DNA of 6,876 nucleotides, from positions 1 to 6,876 of the forward strand of contig JADGRS010000167.1 of the NCBI GenBank assembly GCA_017880705.1, written 5' to 3'. Numbering within the stretch: position 1 is the stretch's first letter; the number at the start of each line of letters is the position of its first letter. Positions 1-5,641 of this stretch are shown here, piece by piece. Position numbers and translations under genes: made by a program. The notes below the pieces were generated by a model. The model did not search any database. It had not been told where the DNA came from and saw only the letters and a program-made list of their open reading frames with translations. This stretch comes from Burkholderiales bacterium (GTDB lineage: Bacteria; Pseudomonadota; Gammaproteobacteria; Burkholderiales; Usitatibacteraceae).

Positions 1-963
1 TCCACGGGCTCCACCGACACGACCGGCACGCTCTACCAGTCGGACGGGGCCACGCAGATCGCGTTCAACGACGACATCCAGGACGGCGTCCTCACCAATT
101 TCACGCTCACCATCCCGGTGTCCGGGCCCGGCACGCTCTACCTGAAGGTGAGCGGCTTCGACGGCCAGAACGGCGCCTATGGATTGCAGACCACGTTCAC
201 GCCGACGAGCACCAATCCGAACTACACGGACCTCTGGTGGGCGGGCGAAGCCGAATCGGGCTGGGGGGTCAATCTCAACCACCAGAGCGACATCATCTTC
301 GCCTCGCTCTTCACCTACGCCGCCGACCACTCGGGCCTGTGGCTGGTGGCCACGATGAGGAAGCAGGCCGATGGCAGCTACACCGGGCCGCTCTATCAAA
401 CGGTGGGGTCCGCGTTCAACGCGCCATGGTTCGAGGACACACCGACGCAGGTCGGCACGATGACCGTGAGCTTCGCCGGCAACAACCAGGGGACGCTCGT
501 CTACACGGTGAACGCAACGCGCGTGAGCAAAGCCATCCAGCGCCAGGTGTTCTCGACGCAGCCCACCTGCACCTTCACGAGCGCCTCGCGTGCGACGGCG
601 ACCAACTACCAGGACTTGTGGTGGAACCCCGCCGAATCGGGGTGGGGCATCAATTTCACGCACCAGGGAACCATCATCTTCGCGACGCTCTTCAACTACG
701 CGGCGAACAATCACGGCATCTGGCTCGTGGCGACGATGAACAAGCAGAACGATGGCTCGTTCTCCGGCGACCTGTTGCGCACCACGGGGCCGTCCTTCGA
801 CACGGTGCCATGGACGTCGATCACGTTCGTCACCGCTGGAACGATGCGTGTCGCGTTCTCCGACGGCGCGACGGGCACGCTCACCTATTCGGTGGACGGC
901 GCGTCCGTCACCAAGGCCATCCAGCGCCAGGTGTTCGGAACCACCCAATCGGTTTGCCAATGA
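1..963 (+). CDS. Secreted protein with PPC-like domain and two Trp-rich ESGWG repeats (5' end missing)
   Basis: The reading frame is open at the left edge, so the N-terminus and any signal peptide lie outside; 320 residues are visible. Visible residues 1 to about 70 resemble the end of a bacterial pre-peptidase C-terminal (PPC) beta-sandwich: a TGTLYQSDG strand, an NDD turn, then GTLYLKVSGFDGQNGAYGL. PPC domains sit in secreted enzymes, so an upstream catalytic domain is possible but unseen. Two tandem copies of a Trp-rich unit follow at residues 75-184 and 203-312. Each starts YxDLWW, continues ESGWGxNxxHQ and WLVATMxKQxDGS, and ends KAIQRQVF. A cysteine follows each copy (C190 and C319), which would suit a disulfide in an exported protein. 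No catalytic motif is visible. The stop overlaps the start of the protease gene by four bases (ATGA), so the two are probably co-translated. The repeat role, perhaps surface or substrate binding, is inference. Confidence 0.85.
   Translation, partial: STGSTDTTGTLYQSDGATQIAFNDDIQDGVLTNFTLTIPVSGPGTLYLKVSGFDGQNGAYGLQTTFTPTSTNPNYTDLWWAGEAESGWGVNLNHQSDIIFASLFTYAADHSGLWLVATMRKQADGSYTGPLYQTVGSAFNAPWFEDTPTQVGTMTVSFAGNNQGTLVYTVNATRVSKAIQRQVFSTQPTCTFTSASRATATNYQDLWWNPAESGWGINFTHQGTIIFATLFNYAANNHGIWLVATMNKQNDGSFSGDLLRTTGPSFDTVPWTSITFVTAGTMRVAFSDGATGTLTYSVDGASVTKAIQRQVFGTTQSVCQ
223..936 (+). repeat. Tandem pair of 330-bp Trp-rich repeat units (A and B) inside the first gene
   Basis: Unit A is 223-552 and unit B is 607-936; both are exactly 330 bp (110 codons), separated by an 18-codon linker. 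The protein pattern is preserved throughout: LWW, ESGWG, IIFAxLFxYA, GxWLVATM, GTMxVxF, GTLxYxV, KAIQRQVF. At DNA level the 3' ends share a perfect 21-nt match (532-552 and 916-936, offset 384). The rest has diverged, so this is an old or only partly homogenised duplication. Confidence 0.8.
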
Positions 964-3209
964 CGAAGCGGCTCACGGCACTCGTCGCGCGAGCAATCAT
1001 GGCGTGCGCGCTGTACGGCACGATGGCCCACGCGCAGCAGGCGCCGGCGCCTGCCGCGATGCCGTCGGTGATCACCGTGGAGCCCGAGGTGCAGCCCAAG
1101 TCCCTCGTCGTTCCGATCCCGAAGTCGCGCCTCGCGAATCCATCGCGCATCTTCAGGGTGACGCTTCCCCTGGCATCGCTTCCCGCGCTCGGCAAGAGCG
1201 CGACGCAGCCGCGCCTGGGCGTGCCGCTGCAGATCGGATTCGCCCGCCCCGTGCCGGGGCTGGAGACCCTCGCCGCGACTCGCGCGCGCCTCGATTGGCA
1301 GGCTACCGCCGCGGGCTCGCGTGTCGCGGCGTTCAGCGTGACCTCGAGCGAAGCCCAATCGCTTCGCGTGGGGCTTCGCATCTTCGCGATGCCCGCCGAG
1401 GCGCTGCTGCGCTTCTACGCGCCCACGGAGGGCGAGGTCTACGAAGCGACGGGCGCGCAAGTCAGGGAAGCGATCGAGCGCAACCTCAATGCCGGAGAAG
1501 AAGGCGAGGATGCGCGCACGTATTGGTCGCCGTTGATCGAAGGCGAGACGGCGGTCGTGGAGATCGAGCTTCCCGCGGGCACGAGCGCGGAAACCTTCGG
1601 CATCGCAGCGCCGACGGTCTCGCACCTCGTGACCTCGCCCGGCCGCGATTTCGCGATGCCCGCCGCGAAGGCCGCCGCGGCCAGCTGCGAGCTCGACGTC
1701 ATGTGCTACAGCGCATGGTCGAACGAGAGCAACTCCGTCGCGCGCATCGCGTTCACGAGCGGCGGATCGAGCTTCCTGTGCTCGGGCACGCTCCTCGCGG
1801 ACAACGTACCCGCGACGCAGGTGCCGTTCTTCCTCACGGCCAACCATTGCATCTCGACGCAGGCCAGTGCTTCCTCGATGCAGAGCTTGTGGTTCTATCA
1901 TTCCGCCGCGTGCACCGCCTCCCCCGCCGTTCCGGTCGCCAACCCGTTGACGGCGTCGCTCGGGGGCGGAGCTACGTTGCTCTACGCGAGCGCCGCCACC
2001 GACACCTCGTTCCTGCGCCTCAATTCCACGCCGCCGGGCGGCGCGGTGTACGCGGGCTGGCAGGTGGGTTCGGTTCCCCCGCTCGGCACGAGTGTCGCCG
2101 GCATCCATCACCCGGGCGGCGACCTGCAGAAGATCTCCTTCGGCAACATGAGCAGCTACGATACGTGCACCGCGTCGAGCGTGGGGCAGTTCACGTGCCG
2201 GGGGGCGAGCAGCCCCCTCGCCACCTTCTACGAAGCGGCCTGGTCGAACGGGATCACCGAGCCGGGCAGCAGCGGCTCGGGAATCTTCCTGAACAACGGC
2301 CACTATCTGGTAGGACAGCTCTACGGCGGGACCAGCTCGTGCAGCAACGCGGGCTCGGATTTCTACGGCCGCTTCGATGTCGCGTACAACGCGGCGCTCG
2401 CGCCGTACCTGAATGGCACCTCGACCACGCCGACCCCTCCGTCGGGATCGGGCACGTCTGTCCAGCCGCCTCCTCCGACCTTCATGCCCGCCCTCAACTA
2501 CTCGGCGCTGTGGTGGAATTCCTCGGAGTCGGGATGGGGCCTCAGCATCACGCAGCACAACGCCGCGCTCTTCGCCGCGTGGTTCGTCTACAACAGCGCC
2601 GGCAATCCGCGCTGGGTCGTGATGCCGGGCGGAACATGGACCTCGCCGACGAGCATCACGGGGGATCTCTATTCGACTTCGGGCCCGGCCTCGGTCAACA
2701 ACTTCGATCCCTCGCAAGTGAGCACGCGTCGCGTGGGCAGCGCGACCCTCAGCTTCTCGAGTGCCACCAACGGCGTCCTTGCCTATACCGTCGACGGCGT
2801 CTCGGGAACCAAGGTGATCACCCCGCAAGAGTTCGGCGTGCCCGATACCACGCCCACCGCGAATTACGCCGACCTCTGGTGGAATTCCTCGGAATCGGGG
2901 TGGGGGCTTTCGATCGCGCAGCAGAACCGCACGCTGTTCGTCGTCTGGTACGTCTACGGCGCCTTCGGGCAGCCACAGTGGTACGTGCTGCCGGGCGGAA
3001 CCTGGAGCGGCAACACGTACTCGGGGACGCTCTATCGCACCTCGAGCGCGCCGGCACCGTTCTATGGCGGCGCATTCGATCCGAAGGGCGTCTCGGTCAG
3101 CGTCGCGGGCACGATGTCGCTCGATTTCATCGGCGTGAGCTACGCGATCATGACCTTCACGCTCGACGGCGTCGACGGCGGCCTGACCATCACCCGCCAG
3201 CCTTTCTGA
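960..3209 (+). CDS. Secreted lysyl-endopeptidase-like serine protease with two C-terminal Trp-rich repeats
   Basis: This 749-residue preproprotein resembles Achromobacter protease I (API), which cleaves after lysine outside the cell. Residues 1-26 form a signal peptide ending AHA. Residues ~27-240 look like a propeptide. The catalytic domain (~241-485) has His296 (TANHC), Asp348 (TDTSF) and Ser438 (EPGSSGSG). Cysteines 243, 249, 274, 297, 318 and 461 match the six API cysteines in order and spacing; C403 and C413 are extra. Asp467 in SDFYGR falls where API has Asp225, the lysine-specificity residue, six residues before the GR as in API. Tyr455 stands where API has His210. A Pro/Thr/Ser linker (~487-511) leads to two Trp-rich repeats (514-625, 636-749). 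The start at 960 is chosen because the signal peptide begins there and it overlaps the upstream stop (ATGA); the Shine-Dalgarno is weak, fitting translational coupling. Family assignment is firm; lysine specificity is inferred. Confidence 0.92.
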   Translation: MTKRLTALVARAIMACALYGTMAHAQQAPAPAAMPSVITVEPEVQPKSLVVPIPKSRLANPSRIFRVTLPLASLPALGKSATQPRLGVPLQIGFARPVPGLETLAATRARLDWQATAAGSRVAAFSVTSSEAQSLRVGLRIFAMPAEALLRFYAPTEGEVYEATGAQVREAIERNLNAGEEGEDARTYWSPLIEGETAVVEIELPAGTSAETFGIAAPTVSHLVTSPGRDFAMPAAKAAAASCELDVMCYSAWSNESNSVARIAFTSGGSSFLCSGTLLADNVPATQVPFFLTANHCISTQASASSMQSLWFYHSAACTASPAVPVANPLTASLGGGATLLYASAATDTSFLRLNSTPPGGAVYAGWQVGSVPPLGTSVAGIHHPGGDLQKISFGNMSSYDTCTASSVGQFTCRGASSPLATFYEAAWSNGITEPGSSGSGIFLNNGHYLVGQLYGGTSSCSNAGSDFYGRFDVAYNAALAPYLNGTSTTPTPPSGSGTSVQPPPPTFMPALNYSALWWNSSESGWGLSITQHNAALFAAWFVYNSAGNPRWVVMPGGTWTSPTSITGDLYSTSGPASVNNFDPSQVSTRRVGSATLSFSSATNGVLAYTVDGVSGTKVITPQEFGVPDTTPTANYADLWWNSSESGWGLSIAQQNRTLFVVWYVYGAFGQPQWYVLPGGTWSGNTYSGTLYRTSSAPAPFYGGAFDPKGVSVSVAGTMSLDFIGVSYAIMTFTLDGVDGGLTITRQPF
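2499..3206 (+). repeat. Tandem pair of Trp-rich repeat units (C and D) at the protease C-terminus
   Basis: Unit C is about 2499-2834 and unit D about 2865-3206. Both share YxxLWWNSSESGWGLSI, a VYxxxGxPxW-like segment, PGGTW, GxLYxTS, a late FxLDGV/YTVDGV strand and an IT(P/R)QxF end. A 17-nt DNA identity marks both starts (2511-2527 and 2877-2893, offset 366). They belong to the same family as the units in the preceding gene, but form a distinct subtype (PGGTW instead of WLVATMxKQ). Confidence 0.8.
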
Positions 3210-3301
3210 CCGGACTGCATCGCGGCGGCGCCCTCGGGGCCGGGGCGGGGCTTGTCACTCAGGCGATCGTATCTTTCCTCGGAAGTGAATCGAAAGCCTT
3301 G

Positions 3302-3307
3302 TACAAT
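3302..3307 (+). promoter_or_regulatory. Candidate -10 box (TACAAT) for the YkgJ-type gene
   Basis: TACAAT matches the sigma-70 consensus at five of six positions and lies in the most AT-rich part of the gap after the protease gene. A start of transcription near 3313-3315 would give a leader of about 20 nt. No good -35 hexamer is found at 16-18 bases; TTGTCA at 3252-3257 is about 44 bases away, too far. Confidence 0.45.
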
Positions 3308-3311
3308 CCCC

Positions 3312-3325
3312 CGCTATCGATAGCG
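3312..3325. promoter_or_regulatory. 14-nt perfect palindrome between -10 box and start codon
   Basis: CGCTATCGATAGCG is its own reverse complement over all 14 bases. It covers the predicted transcription start and ends 8 bases before the ATG at 3334. Its position suits a repressor operator or a small leader structure; no regulator gene is seen in the window. No Shine-Dalgarno sequence lies between it and the ATG. Confidence 0.4.
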
Positions 3326-3333
3326 ACCCCCCG

Positions 3334-3720
3334 ATGAAGAAGCCATTCCCCGTTCCAGTGCGCGTGACTTACCGTTGCGACAAGTGCCCGGCCTTCTGCT
3401 GCACCTACGACGAGATCGAAGTGACGAAGCGCGACATCGAGCGCCTCGCGCGGCATTTCGACATGGGTTTCCGCGAGGCGCAGGAGAAGCTCACCAAGCG
3501 ACGCGCCGAGGACGGGGCGCGAATCCTCCGGCACAAGAAGGACAAGATCTTCGACTCGACGTGCATGCTTCTCGACCAGGAGAAGCGCCGCTGCACCGTG
3601 TATGACGCGCGTCCGGGCGTCTGCCGCAAGTATCCCGACAGCTCCCGCTGCGGGTACTACGACTTCCTCAAGTTCGAGCGCGAGCAGCAGGGCGACGAGG
3701 AGATGGTCGCGCTTACCTGA
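3334..3720 (+). CDS. YkgJ-family cysteine-cluster protein
   Basis: This 128-residue protein belongs to the YkgJ (UPF0153) family, whose conserved cysteines are thought to bind zinc or an iron-sulfur cluster; its biochemical role is not established. The signature is visible: Cys15-x2-Cys18-x3-Cys22-Cys23 near the N-terminus, then Cys77, Cys87 (RRCTVYDARP), Cys97 (GVCRKYP) and Cys106, eight in all. There is no signal peptide or membrane segment, so it is probably cytoplasmic. The middle (about 30-70) is charged and likely helical. The ATG at 3334 is the only Met before the cysteine cluster, and the length suits the family. The start lacks a recognisable Shine-Dalgarno sequence (ACCCCCCG precedes it). 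It appears monocistronic: a candidate promoter stands upstream and the next gene converges on it. Confidence 0.9.
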   Translation: MKKPFPVPVRVTYRCDKCPAFCCTYDEIEVTKRDIERLARHFDMGFREAQEKLTKRRAEDGARILRHKKDKIFDSTCMLLDQEKRRCTVYDARPGVCRKYPDSSRCGYYDFLKFEREQQGDEEMVALT

Positions 3721-3777
3721 CAGGGACGCGCGCCGGCTGGCGGCGTACCGCGATTTGTTCTCGGGGGCGTGGTGCGA

Positions 3778-3800
3778 TCGGACCCTTCACTCGGGTCCGA
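3778..3800. terminator. Hairpin between convergent genes, possible bidirectional terminator
   Basis: TCGGACCC (3778-3785) pairs perfectly with GGGTCCGA (3793-3800) around a 7-nt loop. A second small hairpin follows (GAGCC 3804-3808 with GGCTC 3813-3817, loop GTGC) and overlaps the stop codon of the minus-strand gene. The placement between two converging genes fits termination in both directions. Neither side carries a T-tract, so it is not a textbook intrinsic terminator. Confidence 0.4.
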
Positions 3801-3815
3801 CTCGAGCCGTGCGGC

Positions 3816-3968
3816 TCAGCTTTGGCCGGTCGTCGGCGGCTCCGCGGCGGGCGCGTCCTGCGGCCCGGGCGCTTGCTCGTTCATCTTCTGCTGCTTCTTC
3901 GCCTCTTTCTTCTGCTTCTTGGCGAGTTCTCTCTGGCGTTTGGCGAATGCGTAGTTGGGCTTCGGCAT
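3816..3968 (-). CDS. Small lysine-rich conserved hypothetical protein (50 aa)
   Basis: The protein begins MPKPNYAFAKRQRELAKKQK and is dominated to residue ~30 by Lys, Arg, Gln and Glu, consistent with one strongly basic helix. Residues ~31-50 are a Pro/Ala/Glu-rich tail, probably disordered. There is no signal peptide or membrane segment. From memory, proteins starting MPKPNY with this basic helix recur in betaproteobacteria without assigned function; nucleic-acid or ribosome binding is only a guess from charge. The start is set by GGAGGT (plus-strand ACCTCC, 3973-3978) five bases upstream of the ATG, the best ribosome-binding site in the window. The frame stays open further upstream to 4094, but that extension lacks such a site and does not look like protein. 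The gene converges on the YkgJ-type gene with hairpins between them. Confidence 0.75.
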   Translation of the reverse strand: MPKPNYAFAKRQRELAKKQKKEAKKQQKMNEQAPGPQDAPAAEPPTTGQS

Positions 3969-3972
3969 CAGG

Positions 3973-3978
3973 ACCTCC
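3973..3978 (-). promoter_or_regulatory. Strong ribosome-binding site GGAGGT for the 50-aa protein
   Basis: On the minus strand GGAGGT stands five bases before the ATG (3968-3966). It decides the start of the small gene against longer in-frame alternatives. Confidence 0.8.
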
Positions 3979-4062
3979 AAGGTTGCAAGATCACAAGGAT
4001 ATCCGAGTAGCGCCTTTCGTTGGGATTGTCGTCGGAAGCGCTTGATTCGGCGCGACTTGCAA

Positions 4063-4079
4063 GCGCCTGCGGCAGGCGC
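4063..4079. repeat. GC-rich inverted repeat in the intergenic gap
   Basis: GCGCCTGC (4063-4070) and GCAGGCGC (4072-4079) are perfect reverse complements around a single G; as RNA this would be a 6-bp stem with a 5-nt loop. It lies about 95 bases upstream of the small lysine-rich gene. It could be a regulator site, a leader hairpin or a solitary REP-like element. The remainder of 3979-4137 shows nothing I can name. Confidence 0.35.
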
Positions 4080-4137
4080 AACAAATGGACACAAATAATC
4101 GGGTCGCTGCGCAAGGTCGGCGAAAGCTCTGCGCGCC

Positions 4138-4143
4138 GATAAT
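4138..4143 (+). promoter_or_regulatory. Candidate -10 box (GATAAT) for a small transcript
   Basis: GATAAT matches the sigma-70 consensus at five of six positions, and would start transcription near 4150, just ahead of the two hairpins ending at the T-tract. No convincing -35 is visible. A weaker alternative is AATAAT at 4094-4099, also without a -35. Confidence 0.3.
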
Positions 4144-4149
4144 CGCCGC

Positions 4150-4218
4150 TGAGACTTGCCGTAGCCTCCCGCGGCAAGGGCTTGGGCCCGGCGGCCATCC
4201 CATGCCGGGCTTTTTTTT
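4150..4218 (+). ncRNA. Candidate small RNA, two hairpins ending in an intrinsic terminator
   Basis: A strong rightward terminator ends at 4218, but no plus-strand protein gene lies between the convergent region and it: the small gene at 3968 points away. A transcript must therefore start inside 3969-4185. Just before the terminator a second hairpin forms: CTTGCCG (4155-4161) with CGGCAAG (4172-4178), loop TAGCCTCCCG. Both loops are C-rich (CCTCCC and CCATCCC), as in some small RNAs that pair with Shine-Dalgarno regions. GATAAT at 4138 would give a product of about 65-70 nt; the 5' end is a guess. It matches no RNA family I recognise (not 6S, SRP RNA, tmRNA or tRNA). An alternative is a leader or attenuator for the glycosylase gene that begins 48 bases further on. 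Confidence 0.4.
4186..4218 (+). terminator. Rho-independent terminator, 7-bp GC stem and eight T's
   Basis: GCCCGGC (4186-4192) pairs with GCCGGGC (4204-4210) around an 11-nt loop, followed at once by eight T's (4211-4218). This is the clearest intrinsic terminator in the window and acts on plus-strand transcription only. Confidence 0.85.
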
Positions 4219-4266
4219 GCCTTTCGGGCGACCGGGGAGGCCTCGATGCCGCGGTAGGATTGCCGG

Positions 4267-4824
4267 ATGCGATCGCGAAGGCTTCCGCGGGGGTTCTACG
4301 ACCGCGACACGATCCTCGTCGCGAAGGAGCTTCTCGGCAAGCACCTCGTCCACGTGGTGGACGGCGTCGCTCGCGTCGGGCGCATCGTCGAGACGGAAGC
4401 GTACCTCGGGGCGCACGACCTCGCCGCGCACTCGGCCAAGGGGCTTACGGCGCGCACCAGGCCGATGTTCGGGCCGCCCGGACACGCCTACGTCTACCTC
4501 GTCTACGGGATGCACTGGTGCATGAACGTGGTGACGCAGCCCGCGGGGCAGGCGTCTGCCGTGTTGCTGCGCGCGTTGGAGCCCGTGAGGCATGTGGAAG
4601 GCCGCACCCAGGGCCCGGCGCTCCTTTGCAAGGCCATGGGCATCGATGGGCGGCTTACGGGGCACGATCTGCTGAGCGACGATCTGTACGTCGTCGATCC
4701 GCGCGACGACGCGGCCATCGCCATCGTGAAGCGCCCGCGCATCGGCGTCGACTACGCGCGCCACTGGGCGCGGCGCCTCCTTCGCTTCTACATCCGCGGC
4801 AACCCCTTCGTTTCGAGGAAATGA
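4267..4824 (+). CDS. mpg: DNA-3-methyladenine glycosylase, AAG/Mpg type
   Basis: This 185-residue monofunctional glycosylase removes alkylated purines such as 3-methyladenine, and in many members hypoxanthine, from DNA as the first step of base-excision repair. Compared with human AAG, the catalytic Glu is Glu44 in the IVETEAYLG motif. Tyr46, His55 and Tyr77 match the base-stacking Tyr127, His136 and Tyr159, and Asn87 (CMN) matches Asn169. VLLRALEP and the QGPALLCKAMGI segment are also typical. The length is normal for bacterial members, with only a short N-terminal leader before the fold. The start has AGGA (4256-4259) seven bases upstream. The gene begins 48 bases after a strong terminator, so it needs its own promoter there; only a weak TAGGAT at 4255-4260 is seen. 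Its last 37 bases overlap the convergent metallophosphoesterase gene. Confidence 0.95.
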   Translation: MRSRRLPRGFYDRDTILVAKELLGKHLVHVVDGVARVGRIVETEAYLGAHDLAAHSAKGLTARTRPMFGPPGHAYVYLVYGMHWCMNVVTQPAGQASAVLLRALEPVRHVEGRTQGPALLCKAMGIDGRLTGHDLLSDDLYVVDPRDDAAIAIVKRPRIGVDYARHWARRLLRFYIRGNPFVSRK

Positions 4825-5633
4825 GATTCAGGGTGCCAGCCGTCGGGGGCGCGGCAAAAACGCTCGCAGCCACCGAGCTCGAAGGCCCTGGAGGCGCCGT
4901 CCCAGTGCCAGCGCTCGATGCTCACCTCGTCGCGCGTGAGGTGGAGGGCGTTGAAGCTGTTGGGCTCGCCGCGGCCGCGCACGGAGGTCGCGGTGCCGGC
5001 CTGCACGAGAAGCGCGGAATGGCCGGGGATCCGGTAGCGCCGGGCCGAATGCGAGGTGCGCGTATGGTGAAGGTGCCCGGCGAGCAGGATGTCGGCGCCG
5101 CACTTGGCGAACACGTTCATCGCGTGGGACGCGTGCTTCACGAGATTCGACTCGGCGTGGCCCTCGGGCACGTCGAACGGATGATGGGTCACGACGATCT
5201 TCGCGACGCGATCGTGCAGGGCGCCGATCTTGTTCATGGCGGCGTCCACCTGGTGCCGGTCGATGCTGCCGCGCTTCCAGGTGAGGGAACGCGCCGTATT
5301 CACGCCCACGACCGCGATCTCGTCGTCGATGTAGGAGGGTTCGAGGTCGCTGGTCACGATGCTCAAGTACTTGCCGAGCGGCGAGAGCACCCGCTGGAAC
5401 ACGTTGTAGAGCGGCACGTCGTGATTGCCGGGCACCACGATCTGCGGATGGGGCAGCGTGTCGAGGAAGGCCTTCGCCTCGCGAAACTGCTCCCGCGTCG
5501 CGCGCTGCGTGAGGTCGCCGGAAACCACCACGAGATGGGGCGCGAGCGCTTCGATCCGCTCCCGCAAGGGGGCGAGCAGAGCGGCATCGACGCGGCCGAA
5601 GTGCAGATCGGAGATGTGGACGAGGGTTCGCAT
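4788..5633 (-). CDS. Calcineurin-like metallophosphoesterase
   Basis: This 281-residue, probably cytoplasmic enzyme carries the full dimetal phosphoesterase motif set: Asp9-x-His11 (ISDLHFG), Gly39-Asp40 (VSGDLTQ), Gly69-Asn-His-Asp72, His150-His151 (VTHHPF) and Gly186-His-x-His189. All expected metal ligands are present. The arrangement resembles CpdA-type cyclic-nucleotide phosphodiesterases and uncharacterised phosphodiesterases or pyrophosphatases; the substrate cannot be told from the motifs. The ATG at 5633 directly precedes the first beta strand (MRTLVHISDLH) and is the only Met near it; GAAGAG a few bases upstream is a modest ribosome-binding site. It starts 8 bases after the lipid kinase stop and is the last gene of a three-gene operon. 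No terminator is seen at its end, where it overlaps mpg tail to tail by 37 bases. Confidence 0.92.
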   Translation of the reverse strand: MRTLVHISDLHFGRVDAALLAPLRERIEALAPHLVVVSGDLTQRATREQFREAKAFLDTLPHPQIVVPGNHDVPLYNVFQRVLSPLGKYLSIVTSDLEPSYIDDEIAVVGVNTARSLTWKRGSIDRHQVDAAMNKIGALHDRVAKIVVTHHPFDVPEGHAESNLVKHASHAMNVFAKCGADILLAGHLHHTRTSHSARRYRIPGHSALLVQAGTATSVRGRGEPNSFNALHLTRDEVSIERWHWDGASRAFELGGCERFCRAPDGWHPESHFLETKGLPRM

Positions 5634-5641
5634 CGCGCTCT

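Noticed and set aside
237..959. In-frame upstream extension of the protease reading frame
   Set aside because: It overlaps the well supported repeat protein in another frame and translates to Arg/His-rich low-quality sequence; the signal peptide at 960 marks the true start.
885..2828. Long minus-strand open frame opposite the protease
   Set aside because: Arg/Ala/Gly-rich translation with no domain; an antisense shadow produced by high GC.
3218..3250. GC-rich stretch after the protease stop as a terminator
   Set aside because: Only short ambiguous stems (GCCC/GGGC) form and no T-tract follows.
3252..3257. TTGTCA as a -35 box for the YkgJ-type gene
   Set aside because: It lies about 44 bases from the TACAAT box, far beyond normal spacing.
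752..3337. Long plus-strand open frame overlapping both secreted genes
   Set aside because: Arg/His-rich translation without motifs, in an alternative frame of recognisable genes.
3983..4063. Direct repeat TTGCAAG (3983-3989 and 4057-4063)
   Set aside because: Seven bases repeated once in a 300-base gap is not clearly above chance.
3969..4094. N-terminal extension of the small lysine-rich protein
   Set aside because: GGAGGT directly precedes the ATG at 3968, and the extension reads like noncoding DNA.
4100..4218. tRNA, 6S RNA or SRP RNA in the gap
   Set aside because: No cloverleaf, no 6S-like central bubble and no SRP tetraloop motif could be found.
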